Shown here: positions 35,078 through 45,986 of the stretch, one piece after another
Layout of the letters: each line of letters begins with the position of its first letter
How positions within the stretch are numbered: position 1 is the first letter of the stretch
Source of the DNA: Monocercomonoides exilis
Lineage: Eukaryota; Preaxostyla; Oxymonadida; Polymastigidae
DNA length: 64,000 nt
Direction: 5' to 3'
Assembly (NCBI GenBank): GCA_001643675.2
Contig: LSRY02000007.1
Location: forward strand, 935,001-999,000
Translations under genes and position numbers: made by a program
Notes under the pieces: generated by a model
Databases searched by the model: none
Told to the model about the DNA's origin: nothing
What the model saw: the letters and a program-made list of their open reading frames with translations, nothing else

Positions 35078-37401
35078 CACAATTGAGTGAATGGAACAAG
35101 AAGAAGGAGGAAGAAGAGAAAGAGAAAGAGGAGGAAAAGGAGAAAGAGGAGAAGGAAAAAGAGAAGGAGAAAGAGAAAGAAAATGAGAAAGAAAATGAGA
35201 AAGAAAATGATAACGACAATGAAACTGAGAAGAAGAAATCAAACAAGAAGAATAAGAGAAGGAGGAATAAAAAGAACAAGAACAAGAATAAAAGCAAGAA
35301 CAATAACAAAAGCAATAATAATAACGATAACAAGATAACTGACAATAACGACCTCTCTATCAACAATATCCCATCCAATCTTCCCTTTGAAGATTCCCAT
35401 CCATCCGCTGATCTCATAGCCAAGCCCTCAAAACACCATCTTTTTGACACATTCGATCCATTTCTGTTTGATCCCTTTGCCATTGACTCCATTCAGAGCT
35501 ATCCGCCACTCTCGTTTATGCCAGCAGATGATGATGAGATTAATAACGAGTATAATAATAATAATAATAATAATAATGAATATGGATTTGGATTTGGATA
35601 TGGATATGGATATAGAAAAGGATATGGAATTGGTGAGAGAGAGGGAAATGAAGGTGATGATATATTCTCTCTCTATCGCTCGCATGTGGATAACTCTGGA
35701 TATTCTGAGCAATTCCAGCAACAACAACAACAACTTCAACCTCCTCGCTTTCTTTCTCCCTTTTCTGCTATTGATGCATCTTCATCTGCTTCATCATTAT
35801 CTTCTTCTTCTTCCTCCTCCTCTTCTGCAATGTCTTTCTCTTCCTATCTTCAATCCGCTGCTCCTTCCTTAGCTCATTCTTCTCCTTTCTCTTTTAATTC
35901 TTCTTCTTCCTCTTCCTCTTCCTCCTCCTCCTCCTCTTATCCTTTTTCTTCTTCTTCCTCTTCCTCCTCCTCTTCTTCTTATCCTTCTTCTTCTTCTTCC
36001 TCTGCCCCTTCCTCATCATCCACCATCTCTTCTGCCTCCCTCTCTCTTTCCTCTCCCTCCCTCTCTCCTTTCACATACGAGTCGTTCTCTTCCCCTTCTA
36101 CTGGCTATTACACCACCACCGCCACCACCACCACCACCCCTCCTTCTTCCTCCAGCCCTATGCGTTCTTCTTCTTCTCCTTCTCTTCCTTCCCTTCCTTC
36201 CCTTCCCCCTCTTCCTCCTCCGATCTCTTCTTCTTCTTCTCCTTTCCCTTCTTCCTCCTCCTCTTCTTCTTCTTCTTCCTCTGCCTTCATCACTAAAGGC
36301 TCTCTTCATAATCAACATCTTCCTCATCTTCCTCATCTCCCTCCTCCTCCTCCTCTCCATCGCATATCTCCAAATGAACAGCCTCTTTCTCTTCTTCCTC
36401 TTTATGAAGAAGAATTAAATGACAAATTGTTAGAGGCAAAATTCTACTTCCATGCAACCAGACCGATCTTATCTCCTCCTCTTCCTCCTCTTCCTTTGGA
36501 TTCTTCTTCTTCTTCTTCTTCTCTTTCTGCTTCTTCTTCTTCTTCATTTGCTCATTCTCTTCCTCCTCCACCACCTTCTCATCTGTCTCTTCCTCTTCCA
36601 CTTTCATCCCCTTCTCTATCATCATCTTCTCCTTCTTCCTCCTCCTCCTCTTTTCCTTCTTCTTCTTCTTCTTCTTCTTCTTCTTCTTCTTCTTCTTCTT
36701 CTCTTTCTCCATCACCTCTGAATCTAATCTCTCCTTCTTTCGCTCAAACTCCACAAAAACCAGATAAAAACTCTTCTCAACTTGCTCATTCGCCTTTCTC
36801 TTTGGATGTTTCAGATGCAAATGATAAAAATGAAGCATTAAAATTAGAAGAGAATAAAAACATGACTCAAATGAATGAGTTTAATTTATCTCCATTGCAA
36901 TCAACAAATTGTGTGCAAGATACATTCTCTGCTTTATCGTCAGCTTCTTCTTCGAATTCTTCTTCTCTTTCTTCTTCTTCCATTTCCTCTTCTTCTTCCT
37001 CTTCCTCTTCATCAACATCATCACATTCAGATAAGATAGACAAAATTGACACAGAAAATGATACCAGAAATGACAATGATAAATGCATAAGTCAAAATAT
37101 CTACAAAATAAATGAAGAGTCTGTTGAACCGCCTGTTCCTTTGGCTTTTGATCAGATGAATAATGATGCTTCTTCTTCTGCTTCTGCTTCTGCTTCTGCT
37201 TCTTCTCAGAAAAAAGAAAATTCTTCTTCTTCCTCTTCCTCTTCTTCCTCTTCTTCCTCTTCTTCCTCTTCTCCATTTACAACTCCTACAAAATCAACTC
37301 CAACTTCAATTCCATCTGATGATAATCTGTCTTCTCCTCAGACATCAACTAGTATTCCTTCTAATGCTTCATCTTCTGCTTCATCTTCAAATGCTGCTTC
37401 C

Positions 37402-37432
<31 letters not shown>

Positions 37433-37606
37433 TCCCTTTTGCTTCTCTTCCTTCATCATCATCATCTTCTTCTTCTTCTTCTTCTTCTTCTTCTTCATTT
37501 CCCTTCCGCCGTATCACTCTCTGGCGCTTCCATGGCTTAAACATCCTTCTCAGCACAGACAAAGTACTCACAACAGAACCTGTTGGAATGAGACAGCATA
37601 CGAATA

Positions 37607-37637
<31 letters not shown>

Positions 37638-38862
37638 TCAAGCAAATGGAGAAGAGAAGGAAGAGAAGGAAAAGAAAGATGAAAAAGAAGAAAATGTGAA
37701 AGATGATAAAACAAAGCACAAACAAAGTGATGCTGCGAATAGAAAGAATTCATTGGATGGCTCGTCGGCTGCAATGGTTGTATCATCGCCAGCATCTTCA
37801 ACAACAACAACAACTTCTTCTTCTTCTTCTTCCACTTCCTCTTCTCATGTTAATTCTTCTTCTTCCTCTTCTTCCTCTTCCTCTTCCTCTTCTTCTCTCA
37901 TCCCCTCCATCCTCCTGCAGCTCCTAGACATCACCAAGCCTTTGTCCACCCATTCTCTCCTCAATCTCTTTCTCGATGCTGTTCTGTCTAATGCTCAGCA
38001 TACTGCCTTGTTTATGCATCAGTTTGGAGTGCTGAAGCATGTGAGAGTGTTGTCAACAGGAGAAATGAAAGGGGTGGTGGAGTCTTTGCCGATTCCGGGG
38101 AGAGGGAGAGGAAGGAGAGAAGGGAAAGAAGGAGAAAGAGGAGAAAAAGAAAGAGGAGAAGAAGAAGAAAATCCAGTGCAACATCTTTCTCTCTCTCTGT
38201 TTCTGTCGACAGGGGCGTCAGTGATGAGATGGCTGGTGTCTGTGTGCAGCCAGAGGAAGACGCATTCGCAGGCACATGTGGAGAATATGAGGAATACTCA
38301 CTTGCTGACACCTCCAGAAGAGAAAGAGAAAGAGAAAGAGAAGAAGGAGGAGGAGGAGAGGAAAGAGGAGAAGGAAAGGGGGAAAGAAGTGGAGGGAAAA
38401 GAGAAAGGGGATGGGGTTGAGGTGAAAACTGGAGAAGAGGTTTTTTCTTCTTCCTCTTCTGTTAATGATACTTTTAGTGCAAATGCAAAAGAATCTTCTG
38501 CTTCTTCTACTTCTGCTTCATCTGATAACAGCAACCCCACTCAAAATAATTCATCATCATCATCATCGTCATCTGCATCAGATAGCATAGCAGTCTTCTG
38601 GGTGTTAAAGTCCTCAGGCTCGAGAGAAGTCGAAGTTTATGATGTGTTTGATATTGTTCTGTGGATGGAGGCGCAAAGGAGGAGGAAAGCAGAAGTGATG
38701 AAGAGGAAGCAGGAGATGAGGAAGAGGAGGATGGAGAGGAGAATGAGGCAGCATTACAGAAGGACATGGCATGGGAATGGGAATAGACTTAATCCACCAG
38801 AGGAGAAGAGAGGGAGAGAAGGAGGAGGAGGAGAAGGAAAAGGAGAAGAAAGAGGAGCATAA
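35074..38862 (+). CDS. Giant serine-rich protein, C-terminal part (probably continues the preceding ORF)
   Basis: The frame is open from 34939. The listed ATG (35074) overlaps the previous stop as ATGA, but upstream codons in this frame (His/Gln/Asn-rich, then NENEEEEHS) look coding, so the ATG is probably internal. After a Lys/Glu block, Ser runs alternate with more ordered pieces. The C-terminal region looks folded: ITLWRFHGLNILLSTDKVL near 37520, ILLQLLDITKPLSTHSLLNL near 37910, ALFMHQFGVLKHVRVLSTGE near 38020 and VFWVLKSSGSREVEVYDVFD near 38600. A basic helix then leads to the TAA at 38860-38862. No family recognised. Low-complexity linkers of Asn (AAT), Glu/Lys and Ser codons separate the conserved pieces. 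Confidence 0.72.
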
Positions 38863-39740
38863 GGATTAGAGGAAAGAAGGGGAAGGGAAGAGAGAAAGAG
38901 AAAGGAGAAAGAGAAAAAAAAAAAAAAAAAAAAAAGAGAGAGAGAGAGAGAGGAAAGAGAGGAAATAATGTGAAAGGAAATTAAATGAAAGAGAGAGAGA
39001 ATATGACTTCTGTTCAGAAAGTGGTGAGTGAATCTGAAATTATTTATTGGGAAGCTATGGAGGAAATTGAGATGATATAGCTGCATATATAGTAATAATA
39101 ATGATTACTATTACTATTATTATTATTTCTTTTTTCTAATATTTTCTATTATATTTCGTAATTACAATTCCCATTGACTCAATAATGGCAAAAAAAGAAG
39201 AAAACGCCTAACAGTCTTTGCGTGTCTGTATTTTTTTGGATCATTTTTGAGATTGCTTATAATTTTTTTGTAGCTTATTTCATTTTATTTATTTATTTAT
39301 TTTAAATTTTTTATTTTGATGAAACATTCGATTAATCTACATCTGAATTTTGTCGTTTTTGAAGTTTCTTTTCAAATATACATATGTATATACCATCTTT
39401 TCATTGTTCATTTTAAAATTAAATTATTATTCATCTCATTTTTGATTATCCATTCGTCTTTATATTTTCAAAGCATCCATTTTATTTTCAATATTTAAAA
39501 AAATAGTTATTTTAAGTTTGAGATTATCCTTCATTTCAATAATTAATCATTCGCAACTTTTATTTTAATTTTTTATTTTATCATATCCGAAGGTTTATTT
39601 TCATTTTTAAATCTTTTCACAAAAATACTTTTAAAATTTTTGATCATAAAATTATTTGCACTAAAGATTATTTAAGATGTTACGAACACATAAACTAAAC
39701 CTCAAGTTCATTAGTGAATCCTCGGTCCTTTTACCCTATT
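38863..39740. other. AT-rich spacer, no secure gene
   Basis: After the purine tract the sequence is AT-rich up to the RRM gene. A 25-codon ATG frame at 39003 runs to a TAG near 39078, but it has no recognisable content. The ORF at 39316-39498 is AT-driven. Confidence 0.5.
38881..38960 (+). repeat. Purine-only low-complexity tract (A-run followed by GA repeats)
   Basis: Just past the stop codon, an A-run of about 22 bases leads into an (AG)n stretch. The whole 80-base stretch is nearly all purine, continuing the purine bias of the preceding coding end. Confidence 0.85.
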
Positions 39741-40412
39741 ATGTCGAATCGTTTGTTTGTCGGAAACCTTAGCTTCAACACCACCGCTGAATCTCTTGGA
39801 AAATTGTTCGAAACTGCTGGTGAGGTTCTCGAAGCAGTTATTATTTCTCGAGGGACAAGATCTCTTGGATATGGCTTCGTTAACATGAAGGACAATGCCA
39901 CAGCCGTTGCAGCAATTGAAAAATTGAACAACACCGATCTTGATGGAAGACAAATTAGAATTGAGTTGTCAAAGTCCGAACCAAGAGCTCCAAGATCCAG
40001 AGGAACTGATGCTCCAAGAGGATCATTCGGCGCAAGAGGACGTGGTGCAAGAAGATTTGGTGGCAGAGGCTTTGGTTTCGGTGGCCCACGCAGACCCCGT
40101 GCCCCTCGCGCTCCACGTGCCCCACGTGACCCAAATGCACCAGTTTCAAAAACTCGTGTGTACATCAACTCATTGCCATACAGACTCGATGAAGAAGGTT
40201 TGAAGAAAGCCTTCGAGGGGTATGCAGTGAAGGAAGCAATGATTATCCGCAACAGCTACGGCTCATCCCGCGGATATGGATTTGTTGAATTCGAAAATCA
40301 TGCTGAACAGGAAAGAGCTCTCAGAGAGAAAGCTTCCTTTGATCTTGATGGAAGAACCGTCTCCATTCAGGCCGCAATGGATCGTCCCGCTCCAGCTGAG
40401 CAGAAACAGTAG
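39741..40412 (+). CDS. RNA-binding protein with two RRMs and an Arg/Gly/Pro-rich linker
   Basis: ATG 39741 opens MSNRLFVGNLSF and gives 223 residues ending at TAG. RRM1 covers about residues 3-76, with RNP2 LFVGNL and RNP1 LGYGFVNM. RRM2 covers about 138-215, with RNP2 VYINSL and RNP1 RGYGFVEF. The linker holds RG/RGG repeats (GARGRGARRFGGRGFGFGG) followed by three PRAPRA-like repeats. Such two-RRM/RGG proteins bind RNA (hnRNP, nucleolin or Gar2-like); which class cannot be told from sequence alone. A single compact exon with clearly higher GC than its flanks suggests high expression. The frame is open slightly upstream (GTG at 39714), but the ATG fits the domain start. Confidence 0.95.
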   Translation: MSNRLFVGNLSFNTTAESLGKLFETAGEVLEAVIISRGTRSLGYGFVNMKDNATAVAAIEKLNNTDLDGRQIRIELSKSEPRAPRSRGTDAPRGSFGARGRGARRFGGRGFGFGGPRRPRAPRAPRAPRDPNAPVSKTRVYINSLPYRLDEEGLKKAFEGYAVKEAMIIRNSYGSSRGYGFVEFENHAEQERALREKASFDLDGRTVSIQAAMDRPAPAEQKQ

Positions 40413-41192
40413 AGAAATTTTTAGAAACGATCTTTCTAAATCTTAATCTATTTTTTCTCTTAAATTAAATATTATCATTTCTTTTAAAAGGATATCGCAC
40501 AATTCAGTTTTTGGAGTACCAAGTATTTCATTCATCACTTCTGCTTAACTTCAAAAATAATATCCTCAAGAATCAGAATATTTTTTTTTCCTTCAAATAG
40601 ATCTTCTTGTTAATCATTTTTTGAAATTCAAAATTCTTATGAAATAAAAGGAAACATCAATGATAAGTTGTGTTATATCGAATTGTTATTTAAATGGTTG
40701 CAAGATAAGTTGAATTTTGAGCATTTGATGTTTAAGTTCAAGAATTTGTTGATCTTATTAGGATTTTTTTTCTCAATTAGAATTGTCCTTCAGTTATTTT
40801 TTGTGTTGCAAAACAAAATGAATTTCTTAAAAGGAATAATTTTCAAATTGATGAATAAAATGTGATTCTTCACCAATCGTCCAGCATTGAAAGAGAAAAC
40901 TCTGATATTCGAAAAAGAAAATCCTTTGAATAAAAAAAGTTCATATGTTGATTAAACACCGCGTTGTAATAAAGAAAAAGAGTGGTAAATCACTCAAATT
41001 CTGTCAAAAATTTTCGTAATTTGATAGAAAAAAAGACAATAAATAAATGGAAAAATATATTAACAAAATTCTAAAATACTAATAATATCATTCTTATATT
41101 TTCCTATTCCTCTTCTCGGTCTGTTTTGATTGCATATTTTTATTTATTCGATATTCTCTCTTTGAATATTTTTTCTTTTCTTCAATCAGCAA
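40413..41192. other. AT-rich spacer between convergent genes
   Basis: About 780 bp containing the 3' UTRs of the RRM gene and of HMG-CoA synthase. The ORF at 40668-40865 is AT-rich Leu/Phe/Lys and unsupported. Immediately after the HMG-CoA synthase TAA, the same frame stays open for over 30 Lys/Arg-rich codons (see findings). Confidence 0.55.
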
Positions 41193-43475
41193 TTATTTCG
41201 ATCCATCATATTCCTCGTAGATTCGTCTTCTGTCATCAGTGATTTCCTTCAAATAAAACACCCCCTTTGAAAAGTATTTGTTCCAATTTGGTTCAAAACA
41301 GACATTTGCCACATTCGCATCTTGCGAAGTTGTGCTCCACCCAACTTTGTTGTAATACTTCTCACGTGAAGCCACAGCTGCTTTGAAGTCTACAAGCTCC
41401 ATCTCTTTCCTGTTTGCCAGAAGTTCATCGATGTGCGCCATTGACTGCAATAAAGAGTGAATAGTAAATGAATGGTTGCATTCTGGAAATGAATCAACAT
41501 AAGATGAGAGGGAAGGCGTTGATGGTTGAACAGAAGATGATGATGATGACGAAGGCAAGTCTGCATTCACTGAACAATGTGAAGCAGATTCTGAAGTTGA
41601 GATCGACGGCTTCCCAGACAGTTCAGCCTTCTCATTTACACGAATTGTCCACAGAGCGCTGACAAAGCCAGAGCCATACGAATAGCAGAGAACCCTCTTC
41701 ATCCTCCTCTTTTCAAGCTCAATTTCCTTTTTATTATCATCGTTTGTTCTGCTTTCCTTTGAAGTATCTTCTCTCAGCTTTGCAAGAGGATTCTCAATCT
41801 CCATCTGATTGTGCAGAAGCGAGGCAAGTGCAAAGAACACTGATGCAGTGTATGAGTTTCCAGTCTTTTTCGGAAGAAACGCAGATGGCATCACTTTCTC
41901 TTCAAATTCTGCGTCTTTCCGCTTCAGCATAGCGCTTGCAGCAACTTTGTATTCGTTGCTTTTTAATGTGTCGCTGAGACTCATTCCATCACAGCAGGAA
42001 AACTGAGGAATATGAAATGTGACAAAATGATTTAGAAAATAAATAGAATAAGCAAAGCAAAGAATAGTCATTTGCAGTTAAACAAAAAATATCATTTAAA
42101 CATTTTCAACTGAGATAAATCAAAGAGATTCATACTTCATCCCATTTGAGCTCTTTGCTGAAAGGCATTCCAGAATCAACCGAATCGCCAGATTGCGTCT
42201 GAAGCTGTATTTGAGAGTGCCTCTCCAAGAAAAGCAACCTTGAATAAGCTTTCTTCACCATCCCATGATACGGACTGTGGAATAAGAAATGACTGAATTG
42301 AGACAAGCTAAAAGGTGGTGGCTAAGAATAGTATTAAAGTTAAAACAAGTGAAATTTATGAGTTTGAAGCATGCACAAAATGCATGAAATACGACGAAAA
42401 TATTTTTTTTTTTCTTTAATTGATTAAGAATTTCTGTAAGTGCATCACACCTCTTTTTCACCTATTTTCTTGCAATGCATCCTCAATTCTTGAGTCTTCT
42501 GCTGCATGTTCTCGAAGCACAGGTCCAAGCCACGAAGATAACAGTTTAGAGAAAGAGGACCATTCACGACAGGATATTCATGAGAAGAGTCCGGCTTCCA
42601 AAAATCAAATTCGTCATCACATGCAAATGATCTTAATCCTTATATAAAATGTAGCGCCATCAAAAAAATTCAGATTTTTGCTTATTTGCAATCGTCTTTT
42701 CAAAATATTCCAAATAGCACACTCTCAATAACAAGTGGAGCATTTGGAGTGATTAGCATAGCTACAGCTCCTGCTCCTCCAGTTGGCTGCGCGGATTCAG
42801 ACTATTTTGCAATGTTTCAAAGCGAATTATATTCACATATTCAAAAAGAGAAAAGTCACAGACTGGTCCTCCATACAAAGCAACATCTGTTGCCACTGCA
42901 ATTGCATAGCCTCCGTGGATTGTAACATGGTCAACAGCGTTAAAAAGTGTTTCTGTTCCTCCGAAGCATGCGTTTGTTGAGTCCAGCCCCCTGATGTTCG
43001 GATTTCCATCAAATAATCTCATCAAAAAAGTTTTTATTGATTTTGAATGATCCACTCCCTGAATTTTTCTTATTAATAAATGCTCCAAAAGAAACTTCAT
43101 ACGCTTTCCGTGCCCACTCCTAAATAACTTATTGCTTTCGGATCCACTTTTGTCTTTTGCAGGAGTCGTTTTGTAACAGTTAATGCGAAAGACACTGCAT
43201 CTTCTTTTTCATCTGATTTTTGCAATGTTACAAAGCGTAAAATGTTTTATTGGTATGGTAAGTTTAATAACGAAAATCAATTATATGAATCAAGAGAAAT
43301 TTTATTATTAATTCAAAAAACCTGTAAAGCACATTCGTTCTTGACCTAAACCTTTTGTAAACTTGCCCTTATCTTCGGGAATTATTTCAAATTTCTGCAT
43401 ATCAATACATCGCTGGGGAAAATATAATTCTAGTGCAGAAATTCCAACATTTGGAAAGAATGAATAATCAATCAT
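41193..43475 (-). CDS. HMGCS: Hydroxymethylglutaryl-CoA synthase
   Basis: Seven exons on the minus strand: 43322-43475, 43103-43212, 42864-43058, 42723-42801, 42451-42638, 42136-42321 and 41193-42002. The six GT-AG introns are 109, 44, 62, 84, 129 and 133 nt, and every phase agrees, giving 573 residues. The enzyme condenses acetyl-CoA with acetoacetyl-CoA to HMG-CoA, the committed entry to the mevalonate pathway. Family landmarks are present: VGISALELYFP; GLGQERMCF; catalytic Glu in VGTES (about residue 87); catalytic Cys in DSTNACFGGT (about 119); QPTGGAGAVAMLI; FDFWKPDSSHEYPVVNG; catalytic His in LFHSPY (about 257); NSYTASVFFALASLL; and CYSYGSGFVSALWTIRV. The spacing is very close to that of the human enzyme (95/129/264). 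A Ser-rich insertion (~40 residues) sits in the C-terminal half near 41510-41600. No targeting peptide is visible, so it is probably cytosolic. Confidence 0.97.
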
Positions 43476-44125
43476 TTCTTGTTGGGAAAGATCAAAATTT
43501 TTTGTAAATACACAATTTTTCGAATTTTTCGGAAAAATAATGAAAATAAGATAACATAAAGGAGTTCATTATAAAAATATTACAAATGAAGTTTTCCTCT
43601 TTTCTTCGTGAATACACAAATATTCTTTTGTTTGGTCAAGCAAAATAATTTGGTTTATGTGTTAAAAACTGGTACATATAGTGTTCAAAAGAACAAGCTA
43701 TGAAAAAAAAAAAAACTTCTGAGTAATCTCTAAAAAAGTGACTGTTTATTCATTTTTTGGATTATCTATGAATAATTTGTCTTTTTTTTCGATCCTTCAA
43801 AGTATTTTTGTTTTTTCATAATGGAATCATTCGTTTGTTTGAATAAAAACAATTAAAAAGTTTAACGAATCGAAATCTTATTCCTTACAAATGTTTGTGT
43901 TTGTTAATATTTCATGATTTAAAACAAGAAATTTTAATAAAAAATTTTATTCTTAAGTCAATGATTGCAGACACTTTCAAAAACAGAAAATAGCGTTGTG
44001 TTTTTTATTCAAAACGATTCAATAATTCATTATGACCTTATTCGATCATTTATTTAGTGAAATAATTTATTTTATTCTTTTTTCCATTTCTCTTTTTTGA
44101 AGTGAAAAAATAAAACTTGGACTTG
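43476..44125. other. AT-rich spacer upstream of HMG-CoA synthase
   Basis: About 650 bp with no coding signal. It should hold the HMG-CoA synthase promoter. Its right part may belong to the transposon relic that follows, but I found no clear terminal repeat. Confidence 0.55.
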
Positions 44126-45277
44126 TTAACCATTTATAGGATCTTCAAATTCTCCTGTCCTAATCCCATCTGGATACTTAGAGTCTTCTGTATCATCAGA
44201 AACATACGGATTTGAAATCAAGATTTCTGGATTGATTGTGAACAATCCTGTTGTCCTGAATGCGTTCTCCTTGTTAAGTAATGATGTTGCCGTCTTTTCT
44301 GCATCAATTGCACACTCAACGATTAATTTTCTTCTGTCAGCGGCTTTCATTTTTTGTCCATCATTGTGCTCCTCCGCTCACTTAATTTTCCTTCTCCTCA
44401 TCAGCTTCCTGAATGCGTTTCGAAGAGGGCAAGCAATTCCAACATCAAAAGGTTGCATTATGTGAGTCAAATTACCAGGTAGCGTGAAAACGAATATAAA
44501 ATATTTTGCAAATAAAACCAAAGCTGAAGAGCAAAGACGAGATGGATGACCATCAAGAATTAACAATACAAGAGAATTATATGGAATAACTTCAAGTGAC
44601 CTCCAAATTGTTATCCATGAGCAGAAATAAACAACATAACTGTAGAAAGCATTCCTGTCCATCCATCCTGATGCATTGACGTGGATTTCACATGAGCCTG
44701 CTTTTTTGTCCTCCAAAAGTTCAGGAGGAACAGTTTTCAAGGCAGAAATGATGATAAATGGTGGAGGTGCTATGCAAGATGGTCAGACGGTGGTCACTAT
44801 TGATAATTGATTATTTGAGTAATCTTCTGTGGAAGCATGTGCTCGTTTAGCTTCGGCTGGCACGATTAATTTTTGTTCTGAACAAATATAAGCATTCCAT
44901 TCATCTTCGTAAAATATATCACGCTTGTTAACTGCTGGCTTGAAATCTTTATTGCGCATAAAATTGAACAATGCCCTGATGTTTGACTTGAATGTTGAGT
45001 TCAATTTGGCTGGGATGATATAAAAGTGAGAGAGAACTTTCAGCTTGTGCTTAGAAATAAATCCTGACACATATGCTGGAGAAGGTGGCACAAGTTGTTT
45101 ATCAAAATGCTTGATAACAGGACCAAGTCCAAAGTGAAGAGCCATCCCAAGTGATTTCAGATATTGCCTTTGCATTTCCGAATAAATGATTTCACTTAAC
45201 TCATGTGTTGTTATTCCATCACGTTGTTGATATTTTTTATGAAAAAATATTCGGTGCCTTTTCTTTTCCCTTTTTAT
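44126..45277 (-). pseudogene. Decayed pogo/Tigger-like (Tc1/mariner superfamily) DDE transposase
   Basis: One minus-strand frame is open from 45277 to the terminal TGA at 44126 except for TGA codons at 44783-44785 and 44378-44380; no frameshift is needed to follow it. The N-terminal part (QQRDGITTHELSEIIYSEM, then YVSGFISKHKLKVLS) resembles the helix-turn-helix DNA-binding part of Tc5/pogo-type transposases. The catalytic part has an acidic box DEWN, LLILDGHPSR and THIMQPFDVG; the second and third Asp are separated by 35 residues, as expected for DDE_1-type enzymes. One stop falls between VTT and PSCIAPPP, consistent with Arg (CGA) to TGA; the other follows RRRKIK. The N-terminus appears truncated. 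The copy is inactive as it stands. Confidence 0.82.
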
Positions 45278-45986
45278 TCAGCAAAAAAGGTCTTTGGTGA
45301 GTGCCCTTAACGTTCCAAATAAGTCCGAAGCAATAACATCTGATTGCACTAGAAAAATATTGGGTCATGATGTTTAACACTTCTGATTTATAACAAACCT
45401 TCTATGCAAAAGCATCAAGAGCAGCAATAACTTTTTCGGATAAAGAATTCACATTTATAACTTCAAACGAAAGTTCCATGTCTCGTTGTTATTTGTATTG
45501 CGATATTTTTGAAATCGTTGTATTTCTTCAACGTAATGTTTTGAACTGTCAGAAGTGGATGTTTGAAAAAAATATGTTAAAATGGATTAAAAAAACGATT
45601 TGGAAAAAAAAACACTTAAACATCATTTATTATTCAAATTTGGCAAACTTATTTAAACATCTGCGTCATGTTAAAATAAGTTAGCTTGTGTCAGTCAGTG
45701 ACCGATAGTGATGTCAGTGTCGTGGTATTTGAACCACAAAAAATGAACACGACACAATACATTATTCATTTCAAAATAAAAAATGAACATTCAAAAAATA
45801 GATTATTCTGTAAAAACTATTTCGATAATATTGAATGAATCACAAAAACATATCAATTTTTCTTTGGATTTCCTGTTTTTTATTTTTTTATTATATTTTT
45901 CATATGTGTGTATGAAAAAATTTTCTGTCACATCACATCACTCCAATAATGTTCAATTCCGAAGGAATGTGACACAGATGTTTACA
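45278..45986. other. Non-coding AT-rich DNA with a small GC-richer island
   Basis: About 700 bp with no gene. Around 45685-45770 the sequence is richer in GC and contains a nested hairpin (GTGTCGTG pairing with CACGACAC, enclosing GTGGT/ACCAC). It might be an end of the neighbouring transposon, but no partner copy was found on the other side. Confidence 0.45.

Noticed and set aside
35074-35338. ATGA overlap as a bacterial-style translational coupling signal
   Set aside because: This is a eukaryotic gene, and coding-like codons continue upstream of the ATG, so a frame break within one gene is the simpler explanation.
27989-38767. Lys/Glu/Arg- or Leu-rich ORFs in other frames of the Ser-rich gene
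   Set aside because: They arise automatically from TCN and GAA triplet tracts read in other frames or strands.
39003-39080. Possible small final exon after the Ser-rich gene
   Set aside because: A 25-codon frame from ATG 39003 looks mildly coding, but no well-placed splice pair connects it to the upstream ORF.
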